This document shows positions 10,239-22,248 of a stretch of 64,000 nt of DNA, piece by piece. Each line of letters opens with the position of its first letter. The first letter of the stretch is position 1. The position numbers and the translations under genes are program-made. A model generated the notes under the pieces. That model was not told where the DNA came from and did not search any database. It saw nothing but the letters and a program-made list of their open reading frames with translations. The DNA comes from Xiphydria camelus (lineage: Eukaryota; Arthropoda; Insecta; Hymenoptera; Xiphydriidae), in NCBI GenBank assembly GCA_963678675.1, contig OY783192.1, forward strand, positions 13,190,424 to 13,254,423, given 5' to 3'.

Positions 10239-10869
10239 GAGGCAGTTGAATTTTTACGTATCATTTTTGTTTAATATTTGTTTAAAAAATATCCGGACGC
10301 GTGCGAGAGAAAGGGCGATTTATTAGGAAAAAAAACTCTTGAAAAGAAATTGAAAGCAGTGGCGGCTATGTGCAAGGCAAATGCTGCTAAACGTTTACAC
10401 TGTTGCCACATAATCGTTACTCGTTCCCACCATTTTGCAGTTTCAAGAAAAATCTCAGTTTTTAAATTATAATTTCTCTGAAACTATATGGCTCAGCACT
10501 TCCAGTTTTTGTGAAAATAATCCTACAATATCATTTCATTCACCGTTAGTTTTTATTAAACATTGTAAAATTGGTTCTGTAGTTATAACTCAAAACGTTA
10601 CTGGGATACCGTCCTTCTACATGTTAGCCATTGAAAGTCAGTTTAGAAAATGCTATTTTGAATTAAAATTTTTTTTAAAACTACATGGCTCAGCGTTTTG
10701 AAAATTTGGGAATCGATGGGTAATATTTAAGTCTTTTGATTGGTAAAATTTCATGAGATTCGTAAGAAAAACGCAAAACCATAGAAATACCTTAAATATT
10801 ATACATGGGTATAAATATAGTACATAAATGTGTATTGTTCTGTGTACCTTTATAAAAGCTAAGTATATT
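10239..10869. other. No gene recognised
   Basis: Short open frames here (one with a lysine-rich stretch at 10278-10472) have no recognisable domain and no neighbouring splice structure. The two similar phrases around 10480 and 10680 (CTACATGGCTCAGC-like) hint at an internal old duplication. Confidence 0.4.
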
Positions 10870-11797
10870 CCCAGATAGCACAAATGTCAAAATTGCGTCT
10901 AGAAGACGTCTTTTTGAAGACCTCTTCAAGCAGACGTCTTAAAGACGTTTTCAAGTAGTCGTGTTACTGACGTCTTGAAAGAGTCGTCTAAGAGATGTCT
11001 TTTTAAAGACGTCTTCATGTAATCGTCTTAAGGATGTCTTTGCGAAGACGAAGTGTAAATTCGATCGGGAGAAGAAAAGACGAGCAAAGGAAGGCCGCCA
11101 TTTCGTCGCACATATGTCCATGCATCATTCGTACGATCCAGATTTTATCCGTAATTTGCGTAAATAATGGTAAGTAATAATAATCCAGTAACTGCATAAC
11201 TTTCACAACCAATTGTAGTTATATAATTTGTATACTACAGATTGATAATAACGTACAAATGCAACATATCATATATTACATTTGTAGGTTAAAATATACA
11301 CTTTTTGCTTGTCTTTTTTGCGTGCTACACTTTTCTGAAATTTATCAGTACAATCTTCTAATCTAATCCGAACTTACGCTTTAGGAAAGTGTAGCGAATA
11401 TACATAAACGTACAAATAAACTAATACCCGTTAGGTATAACTGCCTTATATAAGCATTATTTATAACGGCTATGTTTATTGTGTTTTCTGGAAAATTATA
11501 GCTTATCTACTAAATATTTAGTCAGTGGAAAGGAACTCGACCGGAAAAGACTCTTGCGGAGTTTTCTCATCTATATTGGCACTCGACTTGAAGAAACTGG
11601 TGCGGAGTCGTCTCATATATATTGGCGACATACATTGAAGACAGATATTTTAAAGGTATAATGTTAGCAATTCTAATGAAGCATTAGTGATAGTATTATA
11701 AATAAATAGAATTAATAATTCACAGAGAGCAATGCCAAAAAGAAAAAATTATTTAGAACTGTCACAATTTCGGTTTACCCCTTCTCTTTTGTTACAG

Positions 11798-14402
11798 ATG
11801 TTTTACGTTATCTTGTATGACAATTTTTGTACTGCCATACCTGAGCAGTGGATTGATATAGATACCCAAACATTTATGTGGCCTCCAAAAAGAATGAAAG
11901 TTGGAACTGCAAAATTTTTGAAATTGCAGCCAGACGAGACATGGGATAAAGCGACGTACAAAAAAGTGTTCGGTCCATATGGTATGTCTATTAAAACACC
12001 GTTATTTAGTCCCTATTACTACTCCCTATTTGATAGTACATACATTTCCCATTTTTCAGATACTCTCGCAAAAGCGAAAGAAGTGGAGCGCGTAGCTGCC
12101 GATCTGAGTACATCAGAGGATGCCCAGAATTGTTTAGAACAAAAGAAATCAAGAAACAAACGTCTTATCAAAAAGCCCGCACCATTCAGCGATAGCGAAT
12201 CAGGTATACTTATTCATGTATACGAGTAATTATTGTATCTTCCAAGTAGACTATTAGTCTTATTATATTGTATTTCTATTAGATGACCATTCTATAAACG
12301 ATAGGAAAGAGAAACGCTCGAAACATTTAAAGATTTACGGTGACAGTAACAGCGACCCTGAAGAGAGAAACGAGAACGGTAATTACTAATTATACTGCTC
12401 CCAAAATTCGTCCAATATTTACCCCGAAAATAGTTGCATTCTGAATATCTAATTCTGTAGTTGCACTTCAATATATTGAGGCAAACATACAGTGCTATCA
12501 ACAAAATCAGGGGACACCGAATAATGATGACGCAATGATACTTGAATACCTGGATTTTTCACACAAACCTTCCGAATACAACGCCCTTACTTCCGAGAAG
12601 AATAATGAAGAAACAAACGACGTAACTCGTTCAAACATGAACACCTCAAGAACACTGATCCCTTCGAAGGACGATGGGAATGGCAATAGAGTTGAAGCTT
12701 CAACTGCGGCTCATAACAATTGTTGTGGTGAGTATGAATAGTTATACCGTGTGATTATGAGGAAGTTGATCAAAGGCTCGAATGTACCATACGATTGGCT
12801 GTGACGACTTACCAGCCAGTATTCGGCAAATGTTTTAGAAAAATATCTCTAGTGTCTGATAAAGTCTGATCGGCTGAATTAAACATTACGGATCTTCTCT
12901 TGAAACGTTTGCTAAGTACTGCACATCAACAGAGAAATCAAATGACGCTCTTTGGTCTTTGGCCAATAGTATACAACTTAGAGTTCCACACAACAAACGC
13001 AAATGCATCCTCCTATGATTAGCTTCCTCTCGTAATCACACGGTGTACACAATGATGTTACTGCAGATTTGAATTAGTATATTTATCAATAATAGAGACA
13101 TTAATAATATGCATATATTAAATTCCTATGGTTGCCTCTCATTAATTATAACGATTATTTATAGACATTTGCAGAAAAACCTTATTCAGAAAGCTGAATC
13201 ATATTATCAACTTACTGGAAGGACGTGTCGGAAATAATGGGACTTTGGCTAACACATCGTTACTCCCACCATTTCCTTTATCTCAACTGTCGGAGCTACA
13301 GGAATTTGAGAAGAATTTACAGCAAAACAAAGAAGTTCGACACCAATTTGTAAGTATAGTTTAGTTTGTTATCTTATTATTATAACTAATTCTTTAAAGT
13401 TTACTATTACCACTTTCTTTGTTGAGTTTATTGCTGCATAATTATATCGCTTCTTTATTCAGTTTTAAAATACCGTGGTGTTGTGATTCTGCAAAATACT
13501 TCTCCCCTTCACAAATATTCTACATCGCAGCTGATTATATCTACAGTGTATTCCTCATACTGTTGTACATAGCAAACGTATAAGTACGAGCGAGAACACA
13601 TCGGTGAATGCATAAAAGCCTCTCTTCCTCTCGACTGCTTCAGTTCGAGTATGTGACAAAGAAGCTGTTGTGCATTCATCATTGGCATTCTCGCTCCTAT
13701 TCACGCGTTTGCTATGTAAAACGGCGTGAGAAATACACCGAATAATCCTTGCATGGGTTTCTGTATATCTTGCATGAATGTACAGAAGAACGCGATTCGT
13801 ATCATTGGAGGTCCAACGGGAGATAAATTTTTACGCAACATTCTTTGCCACATACTAACAAATGAAGTAGCACGGCAATTATCGTGGACAGGACAAAAAA
13901 GTACCATTCCCTTCAAAGATACTTTAACGTCTAGCATTGCTATAGGTATGTCACCCTTATTGTTTCTTATACTTACAGCACCTGTTCGGCTTTAATTGTC
14001 ATTACAGTGTCAAATTCAGGAAAAAAGTCTAGAATGCCCCTGCTCGGTTTTTCGTAAGACATACTGTATGTACTCTTGGTGTCATGGATTTTGTCGCTAG
14101 TGACTTTTTAAAATATCATTTGTAAATGTACTAACTAATAAATAATCAATTCTCATGCCGCCGTAGCTAATGAGAGTATGAGAATTAAATGTTCATTGAT
14201 GTTCATCATAGATGTTAATCCGTGATGCCGGGAGTATGGAATTAATTAAGCTTTCTGCGTCTTTTTTTTAGAAACAGTCTTGTACTCATCAAACGACTCC
14301 TCCATCACGATTGCCAAACTTCAACATTGTTGTCAGGATTGGCTAAGACATGCGGGAGATAGGCTACGAGCCCACATAGCGAAGAGGATAAACAATAAAT
14401 AA
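11798..14402 (+). CDS. DUF4806-domain protein, seven exons, intact by eye
   Basis: Exons at 11798-11981, 12060-12203, 12283-12378, 12461-12727, 13165-13349, 13786-13945 and 14272-14402 all have GT/AG borders. They keep one frame with no stop, giving 1167 bp, or 388 residues. Residues 1-61 (FYVILYDNF..IPEQWID..FMWPPK..W..YKKVFGPY) match the N-terminal module common in hymenopteran DUF4806 proteins. The middle is low-complexity, acidic and Ser/Asn-rich. A short helix after residue 230 (KTLFRKLNHIINLLEG) precedes the DUF4806 core (IRIIGGPTGDKFLRNIL...LSWTGQKS..PFKDTL), and the tail is basic. The molecular function of DUF4806 is unknown. The protein sits alone inside a TIR-bounded element, so it may be a transposon protein rather than a host gene. 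The ATG directly follows an AG and an alternative upstream exon is possible. Confidence 0.75.
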
Positions 14403-14541
14403 ATAAAAACCCTTAATTCGCTCTCTCTTCCTCTTTTAAAACAATATCATGCTTATGAAATGATGTGCATTTAGAGCTACAGATGTAATTTTTTTTTTAA
14501 TAAATATGAGGTCTTTATGTTTATATTTTGAATTTAAATAA

Positions 14542-14713
14542 GGCTGACTATTTTCACAGGCAGCAATGTTACTGCGGCAGTAGCTCACCTTCAGCTCATT
14601 TACGAATCATTACTACACCGCGTAATACTTTATGTATATATTAATTGAGCATATGCAGGTGAGCTATATGTGAGCTACTGCCGTAGTAACTTGCTGCCTG
14701 TGAGAATCCAGCC
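14542..14713. mobile_element. 172-bp Harbinger-type MITE nested in the DUF4806 element
   Basis: Arms of about 47 bp (GGCTGACTATTTTCACAGGC versus the complement of the right end) face each other, and both flanks read TAA, the 3-bp duplication typical of Harbinger. It lies between the DUF4806 stop and the right subterminal AAGACGTC block. Confidence 0.8.
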
Positions 14714-14937
14714 TAACAATTACTTTTATACAAATGTCTCAAAATGGACATATCCCAGACATTCTAAAGACGTCTCCCGTAAGTCGTCCGGAAGACGTCT
14801 TAATAGAATGTCTTAAAGACGCAATTTCAATGGACATAACCTGTCTCCAAGACGTCTTTACGACATTTGAATGAGACGTCTTTAGGGATTTGAAGACGTC
14901 AGAAAGACAACTCATGGACGTCTTTGTGCTATCTGGG

Positions 14938-15534
14938 TTGTTTATTAATTCTTATAAATTCCTCAATTAATTCAAATGGGAATTGACAATATTTTAGCAG
15001 TAGTTTGATAGTAGCAATATGGTAGTAGTTCTGCCAGTAATACATGGCAGTATTATCTGCCAGGATTATAGGGGGGGGGGGGGGGGGGACTGTGATTTAA
15101 AAATACCACACAAGATTGTTGTAATTTTTTGGTAGTAGTTGGCTGTAATTTTTCCCATGTATTTGGAGCAGTAGTATTTTTTCATAAGGGTGTATAAGTA
15201 TATAGTAAAAGGAATATCACTCGAATTAGCAATGTATAGTATAGCGGAAATTAACAAATAATTGCATATATTAATAGAACTATAAAATACGTCCTCGAAC
15301 ATTATTTTTATATGGACTGCATCCCGTATCTCTTCAATTAGGCGTAATGAGAGATAATTGCGAAGTTAAATGTCAAGAAGCTTCAAAATCAGTACGATAG
15401 ATAGATTCTCTTACATGGTAGAACCGTTGAATGAAGATTTGGGAAGAAGCGCAGGTATACCGAAAGGTTCGTAGCCAAAAGTGGCTCCGAAATATAGATA
15501 GCGCTGACTGTTCGATGGCTCCGAGATCGTCAGT
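14938..15534. other. No gene recognised; contains a G homopolymer
   Basis: A run of about 19 G lies near 15071-15089, and there are repeated GTAGTAGTT/GGCAGTA phrases (14998-15150). No coding similarity seen. Confidence 0.5.
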
Positions 15535-15654
15535 ATGGTGGGAAACCTCGTGGTGTTTGAACTACCGTCGGCGCCGACCGTACACGTGAATTCAGTGTAT
15601 AAAAGTGACAAGCGTGTAGACGAAGAGATATGTTGGTGTTTTGATCAAAACAAT

Positions 15655-15925
15655 ATGAGTTCCGGGCACCAATGTGTTTATGTGCATTGTCTAAATAATA
15701 ATAGAGTCAATAAGCACTTAACCTTTTTCAAATTTCCTGTAAAAGATACCGCAAGAACCAAAGACTGGCGGCGAAATTGCGGAAATATTAGAGTTGCTTC
15801 AGAGGATCCTGAAAAGTTAACTTGTAAATTAATATGCGAAAATCCTTTTTTACCTGGGGATATAATTAGAAACAAGAAATGGAAATTGTTAACAAAAACA
15901 GCTGTGCCCATTTCTTACAATGACG
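15655..15925 (+). pseudogene. THAP zinc-finger exon with a lost zinc ligand
   Basis: From ATG 15655 the frame reads MSSGHQCVYVHC, then FFKFPVKD, then KDWRRNCGN, then LICENPFLPGD and finally TAVPIS, with a clean donor (GTAAGT) at 15926. The order C-x4-C, FP, W, C, AVP is that of the THAP DNA-binding domain found in P-element and Kolobok proteins. The histidine expected three residues after the third cysteine is proline (CENP), so the zinc site is incomplete. No continuation exon was identified. A link to the nuclease relic downstream is possible but unproven. Confidence 0.6.
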
Positions 15926-16129
15926 GTAAGTGGAAAAGTTTGTTTTACATACAGCACACATATACAGTAAGCGACAAAATCATAGAATAAATTCAATATA
16001 AAATCAGGTAATAGGTTTTGATAAAATCGCTTTCTCAAACAAATAATTTCAGAGTTACGCTTAAGTAAACTGGAGCGCTTTTCTTAAAATTGCATTCACG
16101 TACCCTTTTCACTCTCAACTTTGCTAATT

Positions 16130-16330
16130 ATCGATTCATTATGTTTTCATAATCAATTGCACTCGTTTGTGCAAATGGACGTTTTTTAGGTTTTTTATGA
16201 ATAACTAGAAAAATATAAATTTTAGAATAAAAATAGTTATTATCAATTTTGCTCCTTTATAAATTTTCTACAAAAAAGTCTGTACATTTTTTTACGTACG
16301 AACTATAGTTTATGATACAGCCCCGAGATG
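16130..16330 (+). repeat. Dispersed repeat, copy 1
   Basis: About 150-200 bp around GGTTTTTTATGAATAACT and GAATAAAAATAGTTATTATC recurs inverted at 21270-21460 with roughly one change in ten bases. It is non-coding and may be a MITE-like fragment. The two copies bracket the nuclease relic and the piggyBac. Confidence 0.65.
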
Positions 16331-16389
16331 CGAGTAGTCACGGTAGCACTGCAATATCCGACGCTCAATGCTACATATATTATTAGGTA

Positions 16390-18058
16390 TATGGTTTTAA
16401 ATTTTTCTCCACACATCGTATCATTGAGCACTGGCATAAGAGGCGATGGTAGTATCAATAAAATTGTCATAATTCCCTCGAAGTCGAAACAGCACTGATG
16501 CAGACAATTGTTGGAAAAAATTTTGGAAGTGTCAAACTAGCCAGAAACGCTAGGGTGAAACCACTTTCTACGATGAAAACGTCAATTATAGTTAATAATG
16601 AGACTGTGTCAGTAAACCCTCTGTTATTATTCCAACGGATTTCGCTGACGAAAAAGTCAAATAAGCAATTAAAAAATTCCTTTGACTATGAATTGGCACC
16701 GTATTCTTTATCATTATTTGATGAATTAGGTATGCGCAAAACAAAGAAGAGTCTACTTTATACGAATATTGCACACCATCCAATACTCAATTACCAGTTA
16801 ATAAAACGATACATGTTGTGGATGGTGGATACCTTCTTCATCGGGTACTATGGCAACAGAATGAAACTTTTGAAGAAATCACGAATATGTATGTGCAATA
16901 CATGCAAGGGCATTTTCAACCTCACAGCATAATATTGTCTTCGATGGATACCCACATGATGCCCATATGAAAAGCCCGAAATACGCTGAACGATTGAGAA
17001 GGCCGCAGAAACAAACCTCGGTGGATCTTATATTTGATTTAACAATGAAAGTGACGGTTTCACAAGATAAATTTTTGAGTAATGACACTAATAAAAGCAG
17101 ACTCATTACAGCATTGAATGATAAACTCGGCAGTGTGGGTTTTACTACCAAACAAGCATACGAAGATGCAGATACTTTGATAGTTACTTCTGCTAAAGAA
17201 ATAGCACAAAATTACGAAGCTGTGGTAATTGTTGGTGAAGGCATCAATTTATTAGTTCTTATGACAGAGCTTGACCCTGTTCACGAAAATATCTACTTCT
17301 TAAAACCGAGTAAAGGAACAGCTTAAGAGAAATTATATACAACTGAAAGTTTTCAATTTCCATCAATTCGCAAGTTCCTTCTGTTCCTCTACGCTTTCAG
17401 TGGTTGTGACACAACTTCAGCTTTTTTTCGAATGGGCAAAATAAAACAAGTTATTAGAAAATGATAATGATCTGCAGAAAATTATCTCACAATTTCTTTA
17501 TACACACTCTCATCCCGATCACCGCGATTTTGCAGCTCAAAAATTAATTTTGGCTTTATATAGAGCTAAAAAACACTCTAATGTATTTGGATCAATTTCG
17601 GTTTTAGTGTTTCGCAAAAGCTTCCACCAAAAATTCATTTAATTTGGCATCTTTACCTCCAACTCGAGATGCTACAAGGCTACATGCTCTCCGGGTATAT
17701 CACCAAATCCAAAGCTGGAGTGGTAATCATTTGAATCCAACCGATTGGGGTTGGAGACAAACAGTGAATGGCTTACTACCCTGTACCACCACTTCTCCTG
17801 CTGCCCCAGAAGAATTGTTACAAACCATTTGCTGTAAATGTTTTAAAGGCTGTACACAGGCAACTGTAGCTGCCGCAAAGTTGGGCTGCAGTGTTTCGTG
17901 ATCTGTCTAAATTGCCAAGGGAAAAGCTGCTCTAATACTGATAACAATATTGACATTGAAGAAGAAATCGATGAGTTGATAGACATCGATGTTGAATAAT
18001 TCCTTTCCGTGGAAATAGAAGAAGAAGAAGAAAGTACAGATGAGAGTGGTTCCGATTA
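16390..18058 (+). pseudogene. PIN/FEN-like nuclease plus cysteine-rich protein, decayed copy
   Basis: This is the same family as the 49980-54267 gene, present only from its middle onward and broken by stops and frameshifts. Recognisable pieces in order: KNFGSVKLARNARVKPLS and NSFDYELAPYSLSLFD (16498-16740); the first nuclease strand HVVDGGYLLHRV (about 16810); a frameshift; then VFDGYPHDAH (about 16940); EDADTLIV (17162-17190); VGEGINLLVLM (17232-17265), where the usual two Asp residues are Gly and Asn; YAFSGCDTTSAFF (about 17390); LPPTRDATRLHALRVYHQIQ (17656); and a final C-rich segment CCKCFKGC..CSCRKVGLQC..CLNCQGKSCSN split by a frameshift at about 17865, with a Glu-rich tail. The N-terminal half is missing. 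Confidence 0.7.
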
Positions 18059-18290
18059 AAACCTTCGTTCACCAGCTCCCAAAAGAAAAAAAATTGAAAT
18101 ATGTAACAACAAATTTATTTTACCGATTTAAATATATTTTTAACAAAAAAAGTATTCTTCATGTTTCCAAATTTTTTGCTTCAGATTAATTTTTAATTGA
18201 AAATCAACAAGTTCTGCCTTGTTTTATATTATAATAAATTTTACTGCTTCATATGGACGTTGATAAAACCTGAATGTGTATATTACTTAA

Positions 18291-21234
18291 CCCTTATGTC
18301 AATAACCGGGTACAGCTGTACCCACTTGGCCCTGTTTGCTTACAAATTTGTATGTTATAATCAAAAAAATGTTTTCAACGGCTAGATCATCGCTATTTAG
18401 GTTATTTACTATCCATTTATGCTTTTACAAATTAAAATTTGAAACTTTAATTAATTTTAAAACTGCATGGAAGTTCACATATCGGATTTCAATAACCAGG
18501 GTACAACTGTACCCATTATACATGAGTGACGTTTATAGTGGAAATTTGTACAAGAACAACACAAATTATATGCAAGAGAATTAAACACTATAAAATAAAT
18601 AATAAATAATCTTCTTTGAGTATAAAAGGTAATAATTATTTATTAAAAATCAAGAAAAACATGAAAATTATAAGCATTCATTGCATTTTGAGAACGTTCT
18701 TGAATGTTCATCGCAGACAGGTCTTTCGCAGTTTACGCACGATTTTCTCGTCTTTCTTCGCTTTTTTATTACTGCTTTGTAGCACAGATGGCATGATCCG
18801 ATAACTGGTTTTGGTCCTTGAGGTCTAGGTGAAGCTGATGTAGATGCGCCTGCCACTCCACTCACGGGATTGCCGAGAACACTTTCAATGGCAATTTTAG
18901 TGCTAAAATGCCTCATTGCTTGTACATTTTGCGACCTGTCTTCGATAATCTGCATGCACAGGTGTAAACTTAACTGTCGTAGAAATAATCTACGTTCATT
19001 TGTCTTCTTTTTGATCATTTTGTTATTTTCATAGTAAATAATATACGCAGCAAGAGATGCGATATCAATAATATTATAAAACAGTGCAAGCGGCCATCGA
19101 TTAGTCCTCCTGTGTGTAGTGTATCTTCCTAACATCTGGTCCATAGTATCAACGCCAATTTTATTTTTGTTGTAATATTGAATAATTTCTGGTTTCTTCA
19201 TAAAATCGTTGGAGACTGCAGTGTCAGAATGCATAGTAGATAGTAAAATGACTGCTTTTCCCTTTCTTGGCACATACGAACACAAAGTCACTTTTTCATG
19301 AAAACCAAATAGAGTTGAAAATTCTTCCCGATTTTTTGAAGCAGCCATTTCTTGTGGAATATAAGCCTTTTTTTTTTCAAAGTTCCGACTATAGTTAGAT
19401 TCCACGTAAGCAGAAACTTTGCAAGTGGCAGAGTCGTAAAAAAATTGTCCATTGATATATTTCGATCCGATCCTTTGTAAGGTACAACCAATTCTTTAAC
19501 GACTCTTTCACCTTGATTGACTTCTCGTTTATTTGTAGTTTTTCCTGTATAAATTCGGCCAGTCAATGGATAGGAGTTTGCAACATCGCATATCCACCAA
19601 ATCTTAATTCCGTATTTGGCCGGTTTAGATGGGATATACTGTGTGAATTTCGTTCTGCCACGAAACGCTAAAAGCTGTTCGTCAACGGTTAGACTTTCAG
19701 TTGGCCTGTACATGGCAGATAAATTGGTGTTAAATATGGTCCAAATATCGCGAATAGCAGCTGCCTTATCAGTCTTCAAGCGTTCAGCGCGAGTAGTAGT
19801 ATTATCAAATCGAATAAATCGAAGGATATTCCAAAAACGATTTATACCCATCGTCGCTCGATACAACAGGATTTGAAGTCGTTTTCCACATTTCGGTGGT
19901 ATGGTCTGTATTGGAATTATTAGCACCGGCCATGATTAAAATTCCTACAAATGCGTAAAACTCGCTCAACGTCAAATCTTTCCATACTCTCTGCGTGCTT
20001 GTAGGATTCTTCTCGTTGTATTTTCGATATACTTCTTTTGCTTTCCGATTGGTACAACGAACGATAATTTCAACGATTTCAGTACTTAATATTTTCTTAA
20101 ATGTATTCAGTATTGATAAATTTTCTGTACATCGATGCGGGCCACTTCTTTGCCGTACTATATTATGAACAGCCACTTGGTGCTGACTTACTGGTGTTCG
20201 AGTCCAAACAGTTTTATCTTTTCCCACAAAACTTGTACTGCTGGCGATCACTGCAGGTAGAGTTTCATCTCTCGCTTGAGACGTGTCATCATCACCCATC
20301 TCCGTATCACTGTCTCTATTCTCATCATCACTAGAATCTGCTTCAATGTCTCTCTGCCCTTGTTCACTTGTCCCTTGTCCCTCGTTGCCGCTGCGACTTT
20401 CCCCCCCTTGTTCACTTTCATCGGTTGTATATGTATCCGAAATCTCAGAATCCTCTTTTTCTGCTTCTGGAAACCACTCCTCGTCATCGCTATCAGACGC
20501 ATAAGATTCTTCTAATTCAAACGGCCCTAGCAACTGATTCAAATAATTTTCCTTTTCTTCATCATTTAACTTTTCAAATTCTTTTGGTGATAACTTTTCC
20601 ATAGTATACACGCAACAAGAAAAAAACAGTTTATTCTAAACAAACGCTCATTGTACGAAGCACAGGAGATAGAAAAATACTTTTTCTTTCGCGTATACAC
20701 CTTTACACTCGGGAAACTGAAAGGACACTGAAGAGCAGGATCTTAAGCCGACGAGTGTCGATCGACAGTGTCGACTCAGTGAGGACGCGTTTTACGACCG
20801 TTTGGTCGACAGTGTCGATCGACTTTGTAATTCGATCTGTTTATTTACCATGTGCAATAAGATATTCTTATCTGAAATACTCTCGTGGACCAGGCTCGGC
20901 TTGCGTTCTTAGCCAAATCTTAACTTACTTTAGTTAGTCTCAGCATAGCATTGATATTTTATTATTTGTATACGTTTCTTTGTGTATAAAACAATTTTAA
21001 AGTACCTGTAAAATATTTTCCTAATATAGCCAAAATCCAAAGGGATAATATCTTGTACCCTAATACACCTGCGAATGGACCCTCATTTTTCTATTGTATT
21101 ACGGATTCCAAATATAAACTAACGGGACCAAGCATCGTGTATTAGAGAGCCTTTAATACACGATTTTACTATGCGGGTACAACTGTACCCCGGTTATAGA
21201 ACAACGTTGGTAAATCCGGTTATTGACATAAGGG
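18291..21234 (-). mobile_element. piggyBac element with intact ends
   Basis: Perfect terminal repeats CCCTTATGTCAATAACCGG begin at 18291 and, inverted, end at 21234. Both sides are flanked by TTAA (18287-18290 and 21235-21238), the hallmark of piggyBac. A 16-bp palindrome GGGTACAGCTGTACCC (or with AACTG) occurs next to each end and again about 190 bp inside the left end. The interior holds a piggyBac transposase with two frame breaks. Confidence 0.93.
18668..20611 (-). pseudogene. piggyBac transposase, two frameshifts
   Basis: Read leftward. The N-terminal 130 residues are acidic and low-complexity. The catalytic core follows, with the piggyBac aspartates in SLTVDEQLLAF (about 19700), SMDNFFTT (about 19450) and GVDTMDQML (about 19140). 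The C-terminal zinc finger is CHLCYKAV...CVNCERPVCDEH..CNEC. The frame shifts near 19870 (before LYRATMGINRFWNIL) and near 19375, at a run of T/A. The core residues survive, so decay looks recent. Upstream (20620-20940) is a GC-richer region with short GTGTCGA repeats, possibly promoter sequence. Confidence 0.9.
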
Positions 21235-21238
21235 TTAA

Positions 21239-22248
21239 AAATACGGAAGCCCCACAAAATTTCATGCGATTCGAGAGCCGTATCTCGTAAACTAATGGTC
21301 GGATGTAAAAAAGTGTAGAAACGTTTTTGTAGAAAATTTATCAAGGAATAAATTTGATAATAACTATTTTTATTCTAAAATTGATATTTTTCGAGTTATT
21401 CATAAAAAACCTAAAAAGCGTCCATTTCACTTGTTTAAACAATCGGTTCCGGGACGAGTTCGAGTATTATTTTTCTATTTCTACATATTGACCTCTCAAT
21501 GAACAGATTCAGCCAATAAAACCTTTTGTAGGAATTTTTTCGACCTCAAAATACCTGACGACTGGACTAAATGGTGCATGGTCGGCCTCGGACGTTTTCC
21601 AAAAAACTACGCCGGCAGTGAAAATTATTAATTATTAATTTATGAGAAAATTAATTTTAATTTAAGAAATAATTGTTAATTTATGGAAAAGTTAATTTTA
21701 ATTTAATAAGTAATTTGTAATTTATGAGAACATTAATTTTAATTGAAGTAACAACTTTTAATTTATATAATTAACTAATTAATTTCATTAATTTATTTAT
21801 TTTCATTTAAGCTCACGATATGTACGTACATTGTACTTATAACTGTTTATGTAAGTAACCTTTTTAAATTAAAATATTAACTATAAGTAGTCTTAGTTAT
21901 AAAAACGATTTTAAACTATTTAGATTTTTTTTTTCAAGTCAACTATTGCCTCAATTGTAATTTTTCTATTTCAAAGGTAATTGTACTTTTTCATATCTTC
22001 AAAAAATAAAGAAAGGTAAACGTTTCGGTAAAAAAATTTTTATTTAATGGAACGGAACAAATTTTTCGTTCTTCCGAAGTAGCAGCACTTACGGAAACCC
22101 TGCATGCACTTGCAAATTCGTGGGATGCCGTGCAGAAATTTGGGCGTACTACCGTAATTTCTTGGTGGGGGCACTATTCAGTAATTTAGTTTGTGGGTAA
22201 GCGGGGTGCGGGCAGCGCGCCGAGAAAGACGGATGATACGACAGCAAT
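21239..22248. repeat. Dispersed repeat copy 2, AATTA-rich tandem repeat and non-coding DNA
   Basis: 21270-21460 is the inverted copy of 16130-16330. At about 21637-21765 a roughly 40-bp unit (TTAATTTATGAGAAAATTAA...) repeats three times. 21800-22248 shows no gene or family. Confidence 0.55.

Larger units (their letters stand above)
10870..14937 (+). mobile_element. 4.07-kb TIR element carrying a DUF4806 gene
   Basis: The outermost 15 bases are perfect inverted copies (CCCAGATAGCACAAA at 10870-10884 and its complement at 14923-14937). Just inside each end lies a block of about 170 bp (10890-11050 and 14755-14925) filled with palindromic AAGACGTCTT and half-site GACGTCTT variants in both orientations. 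This matches subterminal protein-binding arrays of DNA transposons. The only gene inside is the seven-exon DUF4806 gene. No DDE transposase is visible, so the element is non-autonomous unless the DUF4806 protein is itself the mobilising factor. TT flanks both ends, a possible 2-bp duplication. I cannot place it in a named superfamily. Confidence 0.7.

Noticed and set aside
15066..15092. G homopolymer near 15071, and the C runs near 1279 and 36386
   Set aside because: Probably homopolymer slippage or assembly uncertainty; no G4-array periodicity beyond single runs.
20101..20604. Several plus-strand frames opposite the piggyBac N-terminus
   Set aside because: Shadows of an acidic low-complexity coding region on the other strand.
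16130..21460. Treating the inverted pair 16130-16330 / 21270-21460 as TIRs of one element containing the nuclease relic
   Set aside because: The similarity is only about 150-200 bp with no matching outer border or target duplication, and the piggyBac lies between. More likely two copies of a dispersed repeat.
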